Source: Paenibacillus faecis (GTDB lineage: Bacteria > Bacillota > Bacilli > Paenibacillales > Paenibacillaceae). From it: a stretch of 64,000 bases of DNA. Below are positions 8,559-15,387 of the stretch, one piece after another; position 1 is the stretch's first letter; each line of letters starts with the position of its first letter. Position numbers and translations under genes: made by a program. The stretch spans positions 124,001 through 188,000 of the forward strand of contig NZ_VSDO01000001.1 of NCBI RefSeq assembly GCF_008084145.1, read 5' to 3'. The notes beneath the pieces were generated by a model. That model made no database searches and was not told where the DNA came from. It saw only the letters and a list, made by a program, of their open reading frames with translations.

Positions 8559-9581
8559 TTATACGCCTGAAATCCGGCGAAACGTCGCCTCATCCGCGAC
8601 GATATACAGCCTCGCCTCCGGTGGAATCGGCTCATCCAGCTTGCGGTTGATCGCCAAGTCGTTGCGGTCCGCCAACAAGGTCGCACCCTGGCTCAGGAGG
8701 TCCATGAAGGCGTCCCGGTATGTTTTCCACTTCGTGTTTCCCGGAACTTCATAAATATCGGCGCCATGCTGGCGGCTAAGCAGCTGCCGAATTACCTCGG
8801 GATTGCCTTCCTGCAGGGCCGACCTTACCGCTAACCGGGAAATCGCATCGTGCGATAGTACGAATTCGTTGATTTGAACATGTCTAAAATTTTGAATATT
8901 TTTCTCCTGCGTGATTTCTACTGTGGTATGTACATGAGGGGCAATGCGCTCGATGCTGGAAGCCACCAGCAAGGACTTTCCGTCGATCAACGACGCTTCC
9001 TCAATCCGCGAATCCGCAAAAATAATCGCCGCCCTGGCTTCCGAAAGGTTAGCCTTTGCCAGAATCTCGTCGGACGAGGGATCACCACTGATAAAATGAA
9101 CCTGATGCAGATGCTCCAGAGGATGTCGGCTGCTTTCGTCGATGATGACGATTTGGCCGGCAGGCGTGTAGCTCATGATTTCCTCTACCGCCGCTTGCGC
9201 CTTTTTGTTCCAATTAATCAGAATAATATGATGGCTGCCCCGATAGCTCAAAGTCCCGGCTCCTCTCTGCCGTTGGATACTGCCCATGGAATCGATGGTT
9301 CTGCCGATGACCAGACTGAGCAGTCCAATACCGAAGATATACAAAAAGATCGTAAATACTTTTCCCGCCACGGTTTTCGCAAAATAATCGCCGTATCCCA
9401 CCGTCGCCATGGTCGTTAAGACCCAATAGGCCGCGTTAAACCAGGTTCCAAATGTACCGGGCTCCAACAGATAAGCGACGGTAGCGCTAAACAGAACGAA
9501 GCCCAGGATGACCATACCGATGGTTGTCTTTGGCATGCGCATCAGCTTCGTAGTTATTCGAAGAAAAAAGTGCACGTCCAT
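8559..9581 (-). CDS. Two-helix potassium channel with RCK/TrkA-N domain
   Basis: 340-aa channel subunit. Two membrane helices (about 20-40 and 73-95) flank a pore helix and selectivity filter TMATVGYGDY (residues 58-67), the K+ channel signature. A cytosolic Rossmann-like RCK domain follows (HIILINWNKKAQAAVEEI, about 117-240), as in MthK and Bacillus YugO. It would pass K+ and be gated by a cytosolic ligand. Start ATG 9581 follows GGGGAGGGGC. Last gene of a six-gene operon with DUF350 and an ATP-grasp polyamine-amide ligase-like enzyme, which suggests that membrane potential or K+ flux is part of the same envelope-stress response. Confidence 0.9.
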   Translation of the reverse strand: MDVHFFLRITTKLMRMPKTTIGMVILGFVLFSATVAYLLEPGTFGTWFNAAYWVLTTMATVGYGDYFAKTVAGKVFTIFLYIFGIGLLSLVIGRTIDSMGSIQRQRGAGTLSYRGSHHIILINWNKKAQAAVEEIMSYTPAGQIVIIDESSRHPLEHLHQVHFISGDPSSDEILAKANLSEARAAIIFADSRIEEASLIDGKSLLVASSIERIAPHVHTTVEITQEKNIQNFRHVQINEFVLSHDAISRLAVRSALQEGNPEVIRQLLSRQHGADIYEVPGNTKWKTYRDAFMDLLSQGATLLADRNDLAINRKLDEPIPPEARLYIVADEATFRRISGV

Positions 9582-9602
9582 GCCCCTCCCCGAATGTTTC
9601 CG

Positions 9603-9995
9603 TCAGATGATAAGGCTGCTGACGGCAAATGCGGTTCCGATAAACACCAGGCAGAGAAAAATTCCTACGGCCACATTACCTTGCTGTAATTGCTCGGATA
9701 TTTTAAAGCCCGGGGTGACCAGTTCAAAAATCCAGTAGGCTGCGATCAGACAAACGTATCCTACGGCAAACCAAAGGATCATGAACCAAATGGACGTATT
9801 CGTATAAGCGGCGATCCCCAAAACGATCGCCGTGCCCATAAACTTGCCGCCCATCGCCAGTGCGGCCGCTTTATTCCCCTTCTTCAGCTCTTCCATATCT
9901 TTATAAGGCGTCATCCAGCTGAAAATCAGCATGCCAAGCAATTGCAGCCCGATGATTACCGCAACGCTTACGAGAATATTAATAACAATCGTCAT
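9603..9995 (-). CDS. DUF350-family membrane protein (YjfL-like)
   Basis: 130-aa protein made almost wholly of four hydrophobic helices (about 3-25, 48-70, 75-97, 108-130) with conserved small/aromatic residues (GKFMGTAIVLGIAAYTNTS, WFAVGYVCLIAAYWIFELVTPGF). This is the DUF350 layout of E. coli YjfL; biochemical function unknown. ATG 9995 overlaps the stop of the preceding lipoprotein gene as TGATG, with GGGGGTGGG upstream; two in-frame GTGs lie just before. E. coli yjfL also sits beside a glutathionylspermidine-synthase-like gene (yjfC), so the association seen here is conserved across phyla. Confidence 0.85.
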   Translation of the reverse strand: MTIVINILVSVAVIIGLQLLGMLIFSWMTPYKDMEELKKGNKAAALAMGGKFMGTAIVLGIAAYTNTSIWFMILWFAVGYVCLIAAYWIFELVTPGFKISEQLQQGNVAVGIFLCLVFIGTAFAVSSLII

Positions 9996-10621
9996 CACTT
10001 TGCCCACCCCCTAAATTTCGCAAAAGCCGAATCATAATCGGCAAAATCGTGAACTTCCTCCAGAATCACCGAGGCTGTTTTTGCTTTTTCCAAAGCTTTG
10101 TATCTGGCGTCGTCAATCGGCTGCTTGATCCGGTTTCCGGAAGGGAGTTCCAAGACGGCGAAATTTCTGGTTTTCCCTTGATACTCGGTCTTGTAAACGC
10201 CGACCAGATTCACATTCGTCGTGACGGATACTTTGAGTTCCGCGAGGTCTTTATCGGCGGCCGCCTTATCGGGATAAGACTTGATCGTATTCCAGGCGGA
10301 CAAACGGACTTCATTCTTCTGGTTCTCATCCGTCGTCAGCTCGGCGTCCATAAACTGCAGGACCCAAACTTTGTCCCCTGTCCCGTAGTTATTGTCGTTC
10401 GGCAGCAGTTCGTTGTCGGGGAGTACCGTCATATCGCTGCCCACTAAATCTCCAACGGTCCCTTCCTGAATTCTGTAATCCCAAGGAACCCGAACAGAAG
10501 TCAGTGTGGACTCGGCCCCCGAATCCGTATGGAAAACGCTGGATTGCCCTCCGCAGGCGCTGAGCAGAACCAGGAACATGCATCCGGTCAGAACCCATCC
10601 CAGCAAACGCTTGAACCTCAT
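9995..10621 (-). CDS. Lipoprotein of unknown function in the YgiC-like operon
   Basis: 208-aa exported lipoprotein: positive N-terminus, hydrophobic stretch and lipobox LLSAC (Cys at residue 23). The mature part begins with a Ser/Thr-rich linker and continues as an alpha/beta domain (VRVPWDYRIQEGTVGDLVG, DKVWVLQFMDAELTTDENQ, VGVYKTEYQGKTRNFAVLEL) that I do not recognise. It would face outward. Start ATG 10621 comes directly after the TAA of the ATP-grasp gene, with GGAGTG upstream, and its end overlaps the DUF350 gene: tight coupling on both sides argues for a dedicated role in this system. Confidence 0.72.
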   Translation of the reverse strand: MRFKRLLGWVLTGCMFLVLLSACGGQSSVFHTDSGAESTLTSVRVPWDYRIQEGTVGDLVGSDMTVLPDNELLPNDNNYGTGDKVWVLQFMDAELTTDENQKNEVRLSAWNTIKSYPDKAAADKDLAELKVSVTTNVNLVGVYKTEYQGKTRNFAVLELPSGNRIKQPIDDARYKALEKAKTASVILEEVHDFADYDSAFAKFRGWAK

Positions 10622-11818
10622 TTATTTCACTCCTATCGCAATAAAATGACTGGCATTGCCCGTAATCGGACCGCCCGCACGGCCCAGCAAACCGCAAGGG
10701 GTGCCGTTGATCACAAACACACCGGTCAACAAATGCAGCTCTCCTTCAGCCGTTTCGATTTTGGCGAGCTCCGCCCGCTTCTGATAAACCGAAGGGAACA
10801 ACACGCTGCTGTCAAACCCTTCTTCATCCTCAATCTCCAGATGTCCGGTCTCGTCAAACATGCGGACGGAGCCGCCCTCCCGCCCGAACATCGATTTGGA
10901 TACGAAGTTTCCGGAGAATACCGGCTTGTTGTATGTCGGCAGCATATATGCTTCGATGGCTTGGCGCTCTTCCTCATCAAACAGCAGCCCGAGCTCGTAA
11001 AGACCCCAGACCGCGGCAAGCAGCCCCTTGGATTGGAGCAGCAGGCTGTGAGGCGGGTTGAACAAGGTCAGACGGCCGGATTCGATCGCATAGGCCATCG
11101 CTTCCCCCGCATCGTCCACCGCCATCCATTCTTTGGGATACAATGCGAACAGACGGTTTATCACTTTTCCGTCCTTATTTTTCAAATAGCCGTTATCGAA
11201 CCATAATTCCAAGCAATCCTCGCAAGTCATCGTTCGCCCGCTGTGCCGAACCAAAGCCTCGATCGTTCCCGAGTCCTCCAAATGACTGCCATAAGCGACG
11301 CACGCCGCACTTTCCGGTTCCTCGACGGCCCATGCCGCCGCCACCAGATCTTTCATCACCTCATTCGGTGAGGAAGCCCCCGCCTGGCTCAAAATCCAAG
11401 GGGTGGCGATCGAAGCCTCCACATAGCCGGTCGGCGTATCCGCATTCAGCTCCAGCAGCTTGATACTCCCGTCGTGAGCCACGGCAAAATCGAACCTTGC
11501 GTACCTGCTGATTAACCCGGGTTCGGCCAAAAGCTCGCCGTCGAGCATTTCCCACAGCAAAGGCGGAATGCCGAGCAGTCCGTAAAGATCCGGTCTGCGG
11601 TGCACATATCGGACCGCTTTATCAAGGATCATCCACAGCATGCGGGAAGCATGCATCAATTCTTCATAAACGGGTTGCCTCATCCAAACGATCTGGTCGA
11701 TCCAGTAAGCTTCGTCCTCCAAATCCGCCCAGGTAAACCCGAGCTCGTAAAGCTGTTTTACCCGCCCGGCCCGATCGGGATCCGGCTCGCCCGTTACTTC
11801 GAATACTCTGTCGGTCAT
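10622..11818 (-). CDS. Glutathionylspermidine synthase-like ATP-grasp enzyme (YgiC/YjfC family)
   Basis: 398-aa ATP-grasp amide ligase. Motifs match the synthetase domain of glutathionylspermidine synthase: LLELNADTPTGYVEA (about 142-156), KPVFSGNFVSKSMFGREGGSV (the Mg-ATP lid, about 308-328, written here only as landmark residues) and the C-terminal GPITGNASHF. Related enzymes join a carboxylate to a polyamine amine; YgiC and YjfC of E. coli lack a proven product. Its ATG overlaps the stop of the YgiB-like gene (ATGA). Firmicutes of this type lack glutathione, so the carboxylate substrate is more likely a peptide or protein C-terminus; inference. Confidence 0.86.
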   Translation of the reverse strand: MTDRVFEVTGEPDPDRAGRVKQLYELGFTWADLEDEAYWIDQIVWMRQPVYEELMHASRMLWMILDKAVRYVHRRPDLYGLLGIPPLLWEMLDGELLAEPGLISRYARFDFAVAHDGSIKLLELNADTPTGYVEASIATPWILSQAGASSPNEVMKDLVAAAWAVEEPESAACVAYGSHLEDSGTIEALVRHSGRTMTCEDCLELWFDNGYLKNKDGKVINRLFALYPKEWMAVDDAGEAMAYAIESGRLTLFNPPHSLLLQSKGLLAAVWGLYELGLLFDEEERQAIEAYMLPTYNKPVFSGNFVSKSMFGREGGSVRMFDETGHLEIEDEEGFDSSVLFPSVYQKRAELAKIETAEGELHLLTGVFVINGTPCGLLGRAGGPITGNASHFIAIGVK

Positions 11819-12531
11819 CCGCCAAAAAATCCTTTGCCCGAACTCGATCTGCTGGAGGATCCCGATATGGAGCTTTTGCTGCTGGATTTCGAACTGGAAG
11901 ATGATCCAAGGCCGCTGGATTTACCGCCGATTCCGCCCGGACTTGAAGATGTCGAACGCCGTACGATCGAACCCTTCGTTGAAGTCGATGTTTTCGGAGG
12001 GACCACCGAACCGGCTACAGGTTTGTTCTGGAAAGCGCCGCTGGAATAGGAACGGGGTTTATACGGGGTGGACGTACCCGCGTAGTACCCGCCATGATTC
12101 TTGTGCCAACCGCTCGATGAGTAGTTGGAACCGCTGTTAAACAACAGGTGGTAAAGGAGCATATCGTCCCAGCCGAAGCCGGTTCCATACCCTCCGTAAT
12201 TGTTAATGACCGTCGTTCCGCCGGAACCTGTGCTGCTGTCTCCGGAGCCTGCCGGAGCCTCCTTGCGCTCTTCCTCCTCGAACGGAATCGGAAGATTCCA
12301 GTCGACGTTCTTGTCAAAGTACGCCTTGACCTCTTCGGTCGACCAAGCCACAAGCTTGGGTTCGTCGCCGCTCGCTGCCCCGGTCGCCTCGGCGGTACCC
12401 GCGGGGACAAGAAAAGCGTTCGCCAGCAGCGCGATTCCCAGCGAAGTCGACAAGACGCGAAGCGGTTTACCGTCCGGCGTCAACAGTTTGGATTCGGCGG
12501 CTTCCGCTACCTTTTTTTTATCTTCTGCCAA
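11815..12531 (-). CDS. Ser/Gly-rich YgiB-like envelope protein
   Basis: 238-aa protein with one hydrophobic segment near residues 25-48 (TSLGIALLANAFLVPAG), then an acidic stretch, a Gly/Tyr/Asn region (TVINNYGGYGTGFGW) and a C-terminal tail of Ser, Gly and Lys (SSSSSKSSSKSS... ending GKGFFGG). E. coli YgiB/YjfM (DUF1190), encoded immediately before YgiC/YjfC, have the same signal-like segment and Ser/Gly-rich C-terminus, so I call it a positional and compositional counterpart rather than a sequence-proven homologue. I chose TTG 12531, 8 bp after AAAGGAGG; an upstream ATG (12552) would have no ribosome site. Its flexible tail could be a substrate of the adjacent ligase; speculative. Confidence 0.65.
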   Translation of the reverse strand: MAEDKKKVAEAAESKLLTPDGKPLRVLSTSLGIALLANAFLVPAGTAEATGAASGDEPKLVAWSTEEVKAYFDKNVDWNLPIPFEEEERKEAPAGSGDSSTGSGGTTVINNYGGYGTGFGWDDMLLYHLLFNSGSNYSSSGWHKNHGGYYAGTSTPYKPRSYSSGAFQNKPVAGSVVPPKTSTSTKGSIVRRSTSSSPGGIGGKSSGLGSSSSSKSSSKSSISGSSSRSSSGKGFFGG

Positions 12532-12555
12532 AACGAATTCCTCCTTTCCCAAAGC

Positions 12556-12771
12556 CTACTCGTTTCGGACTGGCACCAGCAGGAGCTCCAGTTTTCCTTC
12601 ATCGACGTTCAGCCGTCCCTCGACAGCTTCAAATTCCCTGCCGCCAACCACTATATAGTTCGCATGCTCCAATGCGGTAATCATAACCGGAGTCCAAACG
12701 CGCTCGTCGATTTGCTGAATCTCGCCGTCAGGCAACTTCTCGAACATTTTGACACTCATGTTGTTTTCCAT
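12556..12771 (-). CDS. Small protein, first gene of the YgiC-like operon
   Basis: 71-aa soluble protein of mixed beta/alpha character (EIQQIDERVWTPVMITALEH, ANYIVVGGREFEAVEG, LELLLVPVRNE), without signal or membrane segment; not recognised. Start ATG 12771 follows GGGAAGGGGAGT; a TTG one codon earlier is possible. It begins about 30 bp downstream of the ECF-type promoter and ends 24 bp before the YgiB-like start, with that gene's ribosome site inside the gap. Being first in the operon, it may be an adaptor or regulator of the system. Confidence 0.65.
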   Translation of the reverse strand: MENNMSVKMFEKLPDGEIQQIDERVWTPVMITALEHANYIVVGGREFEAVEGRLNVDEGKLELLLVPVRNE

Positions 12772-12808
12772 CAATACTCCCCTTCCCTTTCGTTAAGCTA
12801 TGTTATGT

Positions 12809-12834
12809 TACGAAAATCATGTCGGATGGTTTCA
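12809..12834 (-). promoter_or_regulatory. ECF (sigma-W type) promoter of the YgiC/DUF350/K+ channel operon
   Basis: Minus-strand TGAAAC (12829-12834), exactly 16 bp, CGTA (12809-12812), with four T before the -10. This matches the Bacillus sigma-W consensus TGAAAC-N16-CGTA at every core position. It sits about 40 bp before the first start codon of the six-gene operon. Confidence 0.75.
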
Positions 12835-12940
12835 ATTCATGACACGATCCCATAACTTTCCTTAGTGTAAAAAGCCCTTTTTTCATCATAGTCAACTTGG
12901 GAGAGCTTGCCAAGAAGTTATTTTTGCCGGACATTAAGAT

Positions 12941-12968
12941 TTGTCAGACGGAGCACTAGTGTTATAAT
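12941..12968 (+). promoter_or_regulatory. Sigma-A promoter of the rlmA-like attenuated unit
   Basis: TTGTCA (12941-12946), 16-bp spacer, perfect TATAAT (12963-12968). It is followed by a leader of about 170 nt before the methyltransferase gene. Confidence 0.8.
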
Positions 12969-13013
12969 AGATGGGGCTAATATGCCATCAATATTATAGA
13001 ACGGAGATTCGCC

Positions 13014-13046
13014 ATGATCATTCAATTCATTCGTTATCGTCGATAA
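13014..13046 (+). CDS. Leader peptide MIIQFIRYRR with macrolide-arrest-like motif
   Basis: Ten-codon reading frame ATG 13014 to TAA 13046 with Shine-Dalgarno ACGGAGA seven bases upstream. The product MIIQFIRYRR contains R7-Y8-R9, an instance of the R/K-X-R/K pattern at which macrolide-bound ribosomes are known to arrest. It lies between a consensus promoter and an RlmA-family rRNA methyltransferase gene, and its stop codon TAA forms the start of the A-rich 5' arm of a terminator stem. I infer a regulatory leader peptide, not a functional product. Confidence 0.72.
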   Translation: MIIQFIRYRR

Positions 13047-13113
13047 AAGGTGCAGATCGAACAAGCTGGGTATTTTTGTAAATTATGCCCGGTTTATTTG
13101 ACTGTGCCTTTTT
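13045..13113 (+). terminator. Attenuator terminator between leader peptide and rlmA-like gene
   Basis: Outer stem AAAAGGTGCAG (13045-13055) pairs with CTGTGCCTTTT (13102-13112), two G-T wobbles, ending in a U tract; an inner hairpin CTGGGTA (13066-13072)/TGCCCGG (13086-13092) lies inside. A ribosome paused on the RYR codons would cover the 5' arm. A competing perfect 11-bp pairing exists between 13025-13035 (in the leader codons) and 13124-13134, the bases just before the gene's ribosome site GGGGTG. Confidence 0.68.
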
Positions 13114-13147
13114 CGTTCAATTAAACGAATGAATGGGGTGCATATAC

Positions 13148-14038
13148 GTGAGTCCATCGCAAAAGCAGGAGTTAGCCGCAGGACGGCTCTCCGGCCAAGT
13201 TTCGCTTCTCCGCTGCCCGGTTTGCCGGGAGCCGCTTCATGTCGCCGGCGGAAAGAGCTTGATCTGTCAACAAAAACATACCTTTGATATATCCAAATAC
13301 GGCTATGTAAACTTTTTACGAAAACCTATAGAAACCAAATACGGGAACGCCTTGTTTACCTCGCGGGCGGAGGTTAGCCGAAGCGGATGGTTCGCCCCGT
13401 TAACCGGTCGCATCTCCGCGATGCTGCTGGAAACTCTGCCGAACCAACGCAGGGGCCTTTCACTTCTTGACGCCGGGTGCGGGGAAGGTTCGCATTTGGC
13501 GGCCATCGCCGAGCAAATTTCCGCCTTAAGCGACCAACAGGTGACAGGAGTCGGGCTGGACATTTCCAAAGAAGGCATCGCGCTTGCCGCCAAGCGGCAT
13601 AGCGGACTTACCTGGTTCGTGGCCAACTTGGCGGAAAGCCCGCTCTCCGACCGCAGCTTCGACGGCGTTCTCAACATCCTCTCCCCATCCAATTACGGGG
13701 AGTTTCACCGGGTCCTTACCCAGGGTGGCCTGCTGGTCAAGGTGATTCCCGGTCCCGACTATCTTCGGGAACTGCGGGAACTTCTTCATCCGGGCAGCCG
13801 CAAAGAATCCAGCCTAGAGGCCGAAACCCGGCATCGGCTGCAAAACCTCTTCCGGCTGGAGGAGTCCTCCCGCTTGACGTATCGACGTGAGGTTCAACCG
13901 CCTTTGCTCGAGCATCTGATCGCCATGACCCCGCTGTCCTGGGGGGCCGATTCCGAAGCTCGCCGCAAGGCCGCCAAGCTGGACCGTCTCACCGTAACCG
14001 TCGATCTGATCCTGCTTATAGGACGGAAGCGTAGTTGA
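13148..14038 (+). CDS. RlmA-family 23S rRNA (guanine-N1) methyltransferase
   Basis: 296-aa SAM-dependent methyltransferase. An N-terminal zinc finger (LRCPVC...LICQQKHTFDISKYGYVNFL, Cys and His of the C-X2-C...C-X3-4-H type) is diagnostic for RlmA/RrmA/TlrB enzymes, which methylate G745 or G748 in helix 35 of 23S rRNA; the TlrB branch confers tylosin resistance. The SAM site is LLDAGCGEGSHL near residue 110, with a later NILSPSNYGEF motif. GTG 13148 is chosen since GGGGTG lies 7 bp before it; ATG 13133 has no ribosome site. Expression is probably governed by the leader-peptide attenuator upstream. It overlaps the convergent 14016-14516 gene by 23 bp. Confidence 0.86.
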   Translation: MSPSQKQELAAGRLSGQVSLLRCPVCREPLHVAGGKSLICQQKHTFDISKYGYVNFLRKPIETKYGNALFTSRAEVSRSGWFAPLTGRISAMLLETLPNQRRGLSLLDAGCGEGSHLAAIAEQISALSDQQVTGVGLDISKEGIALAAKRHSGLTWFVANLAESPLSDRSFDGVLNILSPSNYGEFHRVLTQGGLLVKVIPGPDYLRELRELLHPGSRKESSLEAETRHRLQNLFRLEESSRLTYRREVQPPLLEHLIAMTPLSWGADSEARRKAAKLDRLTVTVDLILLIGRKRS

Positions 14039-14516
14039 GAACCGGATAGATCACAACCGCTGCCCCGAGCAGCAAACGGAAGACGCCTTCGGTGAAAGAC
14101 CCGGTCTCGATCGCCAGGAATTTGGGAACAAGCCGAAATTTCCGGTTCCAGGGCCAAAGCAGCGCAACACCTTGATCGTTGAACATATCGATCAGGGTGT
14201 GGGAAGCGTAAGCAAGAATAAAAGTCCAGAAGAAGAACGCTGGTAAAGCGGACAAAAGACTGCCAAGCGCCAAAATGAACAGAAGCGAGTGCGTCAACGT
14301 TCTGTGCTTAACCTTAGCCAATTGGAGAATCCAGGACAAAGGCAGCAGCAGCTTGGCCATCGTCGATCCTTTCTTGTCGATATCCGCCAACGGTCCGGCA
14401 AGGCAGCCGATCGTCAGCGCCGCCGCGCCTTCCCAGCTAAACAACGGCTGATGATAATAGGCCAGCACACCTTCGGCGGCAAGCAGACCGGCAAGACTAT
14501 GGGTTTTCTGCAACAT
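14016..14516 (-). CDS. YdjM-like (DUF457) membrane-bound metal-dependent hydrolase
   Basis: 166-aa protein with about four hydrophobic segments and scattered conserved His/Asp residues: KTHSLAG, GPLADIDKKGSTMAK, VKHRTLTHSLLF and YASHTLIDMFNDQG. These are hallmarks of the LexA-regulated YdjM/DUF457 family, assigned as putative inner-membrane metal-dependent hydrolases; substrate unknown. ATG 14516 is preceded by GGAGG with a 10-bp spacer; the frame is open 25 codons further without support. Its 3' end overlaps the end of the methyltransferase gene, with no terminator between them. Confidence 0.82.
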   Translation of the reverse strand: MLQKTHSLAGLLAAEGVLAYYHQPLFSWEGAAALTIGCLAGPLADIDKKGSTMAKLLLPLSWILQLAKVKHRTLTHSLLFILALGSLLSALPAFFFWTFILAYASHTLIDMFNDQGVALLWPWNRKFRLVPKFLAIETGSFTEGVFRLLLGAAVVIYPVLNYASVL

Positions 14517-14602
14517 AAAACGAATTCCTCCAAGCTTATCCATGATTGTAAAGTGGATTATACCAAACATATGATCGCATTGTCTCGTCAAAATGAAAAA
14601 AA

Positions 14603-14641
14603 GGCCTATCCGCCGAGATCACATCTCGAGCGGATAGGCCC
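14603..14641 (-). terminator. Terminator of azoreductase gene
   Basis: Eleven-bp stem GGCCTATCCGC/GCGGATAGGCC, extended by an inner CGAGAT/ATCTCG helix, followed by seven T on the minus strand. Confidence 0.9.
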
Positions 14642-14655
14642 TTTTCAATGTTAAA

Positions 14656-15282
14656 TTAGAATTTGGCAGCCAGCTCAGCCGCACGTTTCACACCGTCCTG
14701 GATAATGGACTCCGCGCGATCGGGGAATTGGTTGTGCCCTTCCACAATTACGGTTTCCGGGTTTTGAATGCCCCAGAAGCCCAGCGTGGTCAGCATGTAC
14801 TTCATGGACATTTCCGCCGCCGCTGCCGGACCTTCGGAATAAACGCCGCCGCGCGCCTGCAGGAGGGCAACTTTCTTGTCTCCTACCAGACCGACAGGTC
14901 CTTGCTCCGTATATTTAAACGTTTTGCCCGCTTGATTCAAATAGAACAGGTAGGTCAGCAGTTGAGCCGGAATCGTGAAGTTCCACAACGGGAAAGCGAA
15001 AACGACTTTTTCGGCGTTCAAGAACTGATCCAGGTATGTGTTTGCCAAATCGGCCGCTTTCTGTTCTTCCGGAGTAACCGGCATTCCCTTGCCCAGCTTG
15101 AACAATCCGTTCAACATATCGTTGTCGTAGTATGGAAGTTCGGCTTCGAACAAGTTCAGTTCGGTAATCAGATCATCGGGATGCGTCTCACGGTACGTTT
15201 TCAGGAAGCTTTCATACAACTTGACCGTTGCCGACTGTTCGGCCGGGCGGTTATTGGCTTTAACAAACAAAACATGTGACAT
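14656..15282 (-). CDS. azoR: FMN-dependent NADH azoreductase/quinone reductase
   Basis: 208-aa flavodoxin-like enzyme that reduces quinones and azo compounds by two electrons using NADH and FMN. Recognisable AzoR (AcpD) segments are VLFVKANNRP at the N-terminus, VFAFPLWNFTIPAQLLTYLF around the FMN phosphate site, and LLQARGGVYSEGP. Length matches the family. Start ATG 15282 follows TTGGAGGG. The gene is monocistronic with its own promoter; an inverted repeat covering the -10 suggests control by a thiol/quinone-sensing DUF24-type repressor (YodB-like), as for azoR genes in Bacillus, but no such regulator lies in the window. Confidence 0.93.
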   Translation of the reverse strand: MSHVLFVKANNRPAEQSATVKLYESFLKTYRETHPDDLITELNLFEAELPYYDNDMLNGLFKLGKGMPVTPEEQKAADLANTYLDQFLNAEKVVFAFPLWNFTIPAQLLTYLFYLNQAGKTFKYTEQGPVGLVGDKKVALLQARGGVYSEGPAAAAEMSMKYMLTTLGFWGIQNPETVIVEGHNQFPDRAESIIQDGVKRAAELAAKF

Positions 15283-15327
15283 AATGGTTTCCCTCCAAAA
15301 AAATATTTAAACTAACTAATATTCTTG

Positions 15328-15370
15328 TACTATATTTAGTATAGTAACAGAGCAATATCCACTATGTCAA
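15328..15370 (-). promoter_or_regulatory. azoR promoter with overlapping inverted repeat
   Basis: Minus-strand TTGACA (15365-15370), 18 bp, TACTAT (15341-15346). The palindrome TACTATATTTAGTA (15328-15341) covers the -10/+1 region and resembles TACT-N-AGTA operators of YodB/CatR repressors, although the spacer is 6 rather than 7. Confidence 0.55.
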
Positions 15371-15387
15371 ATGTTGTTTGTCATAAC

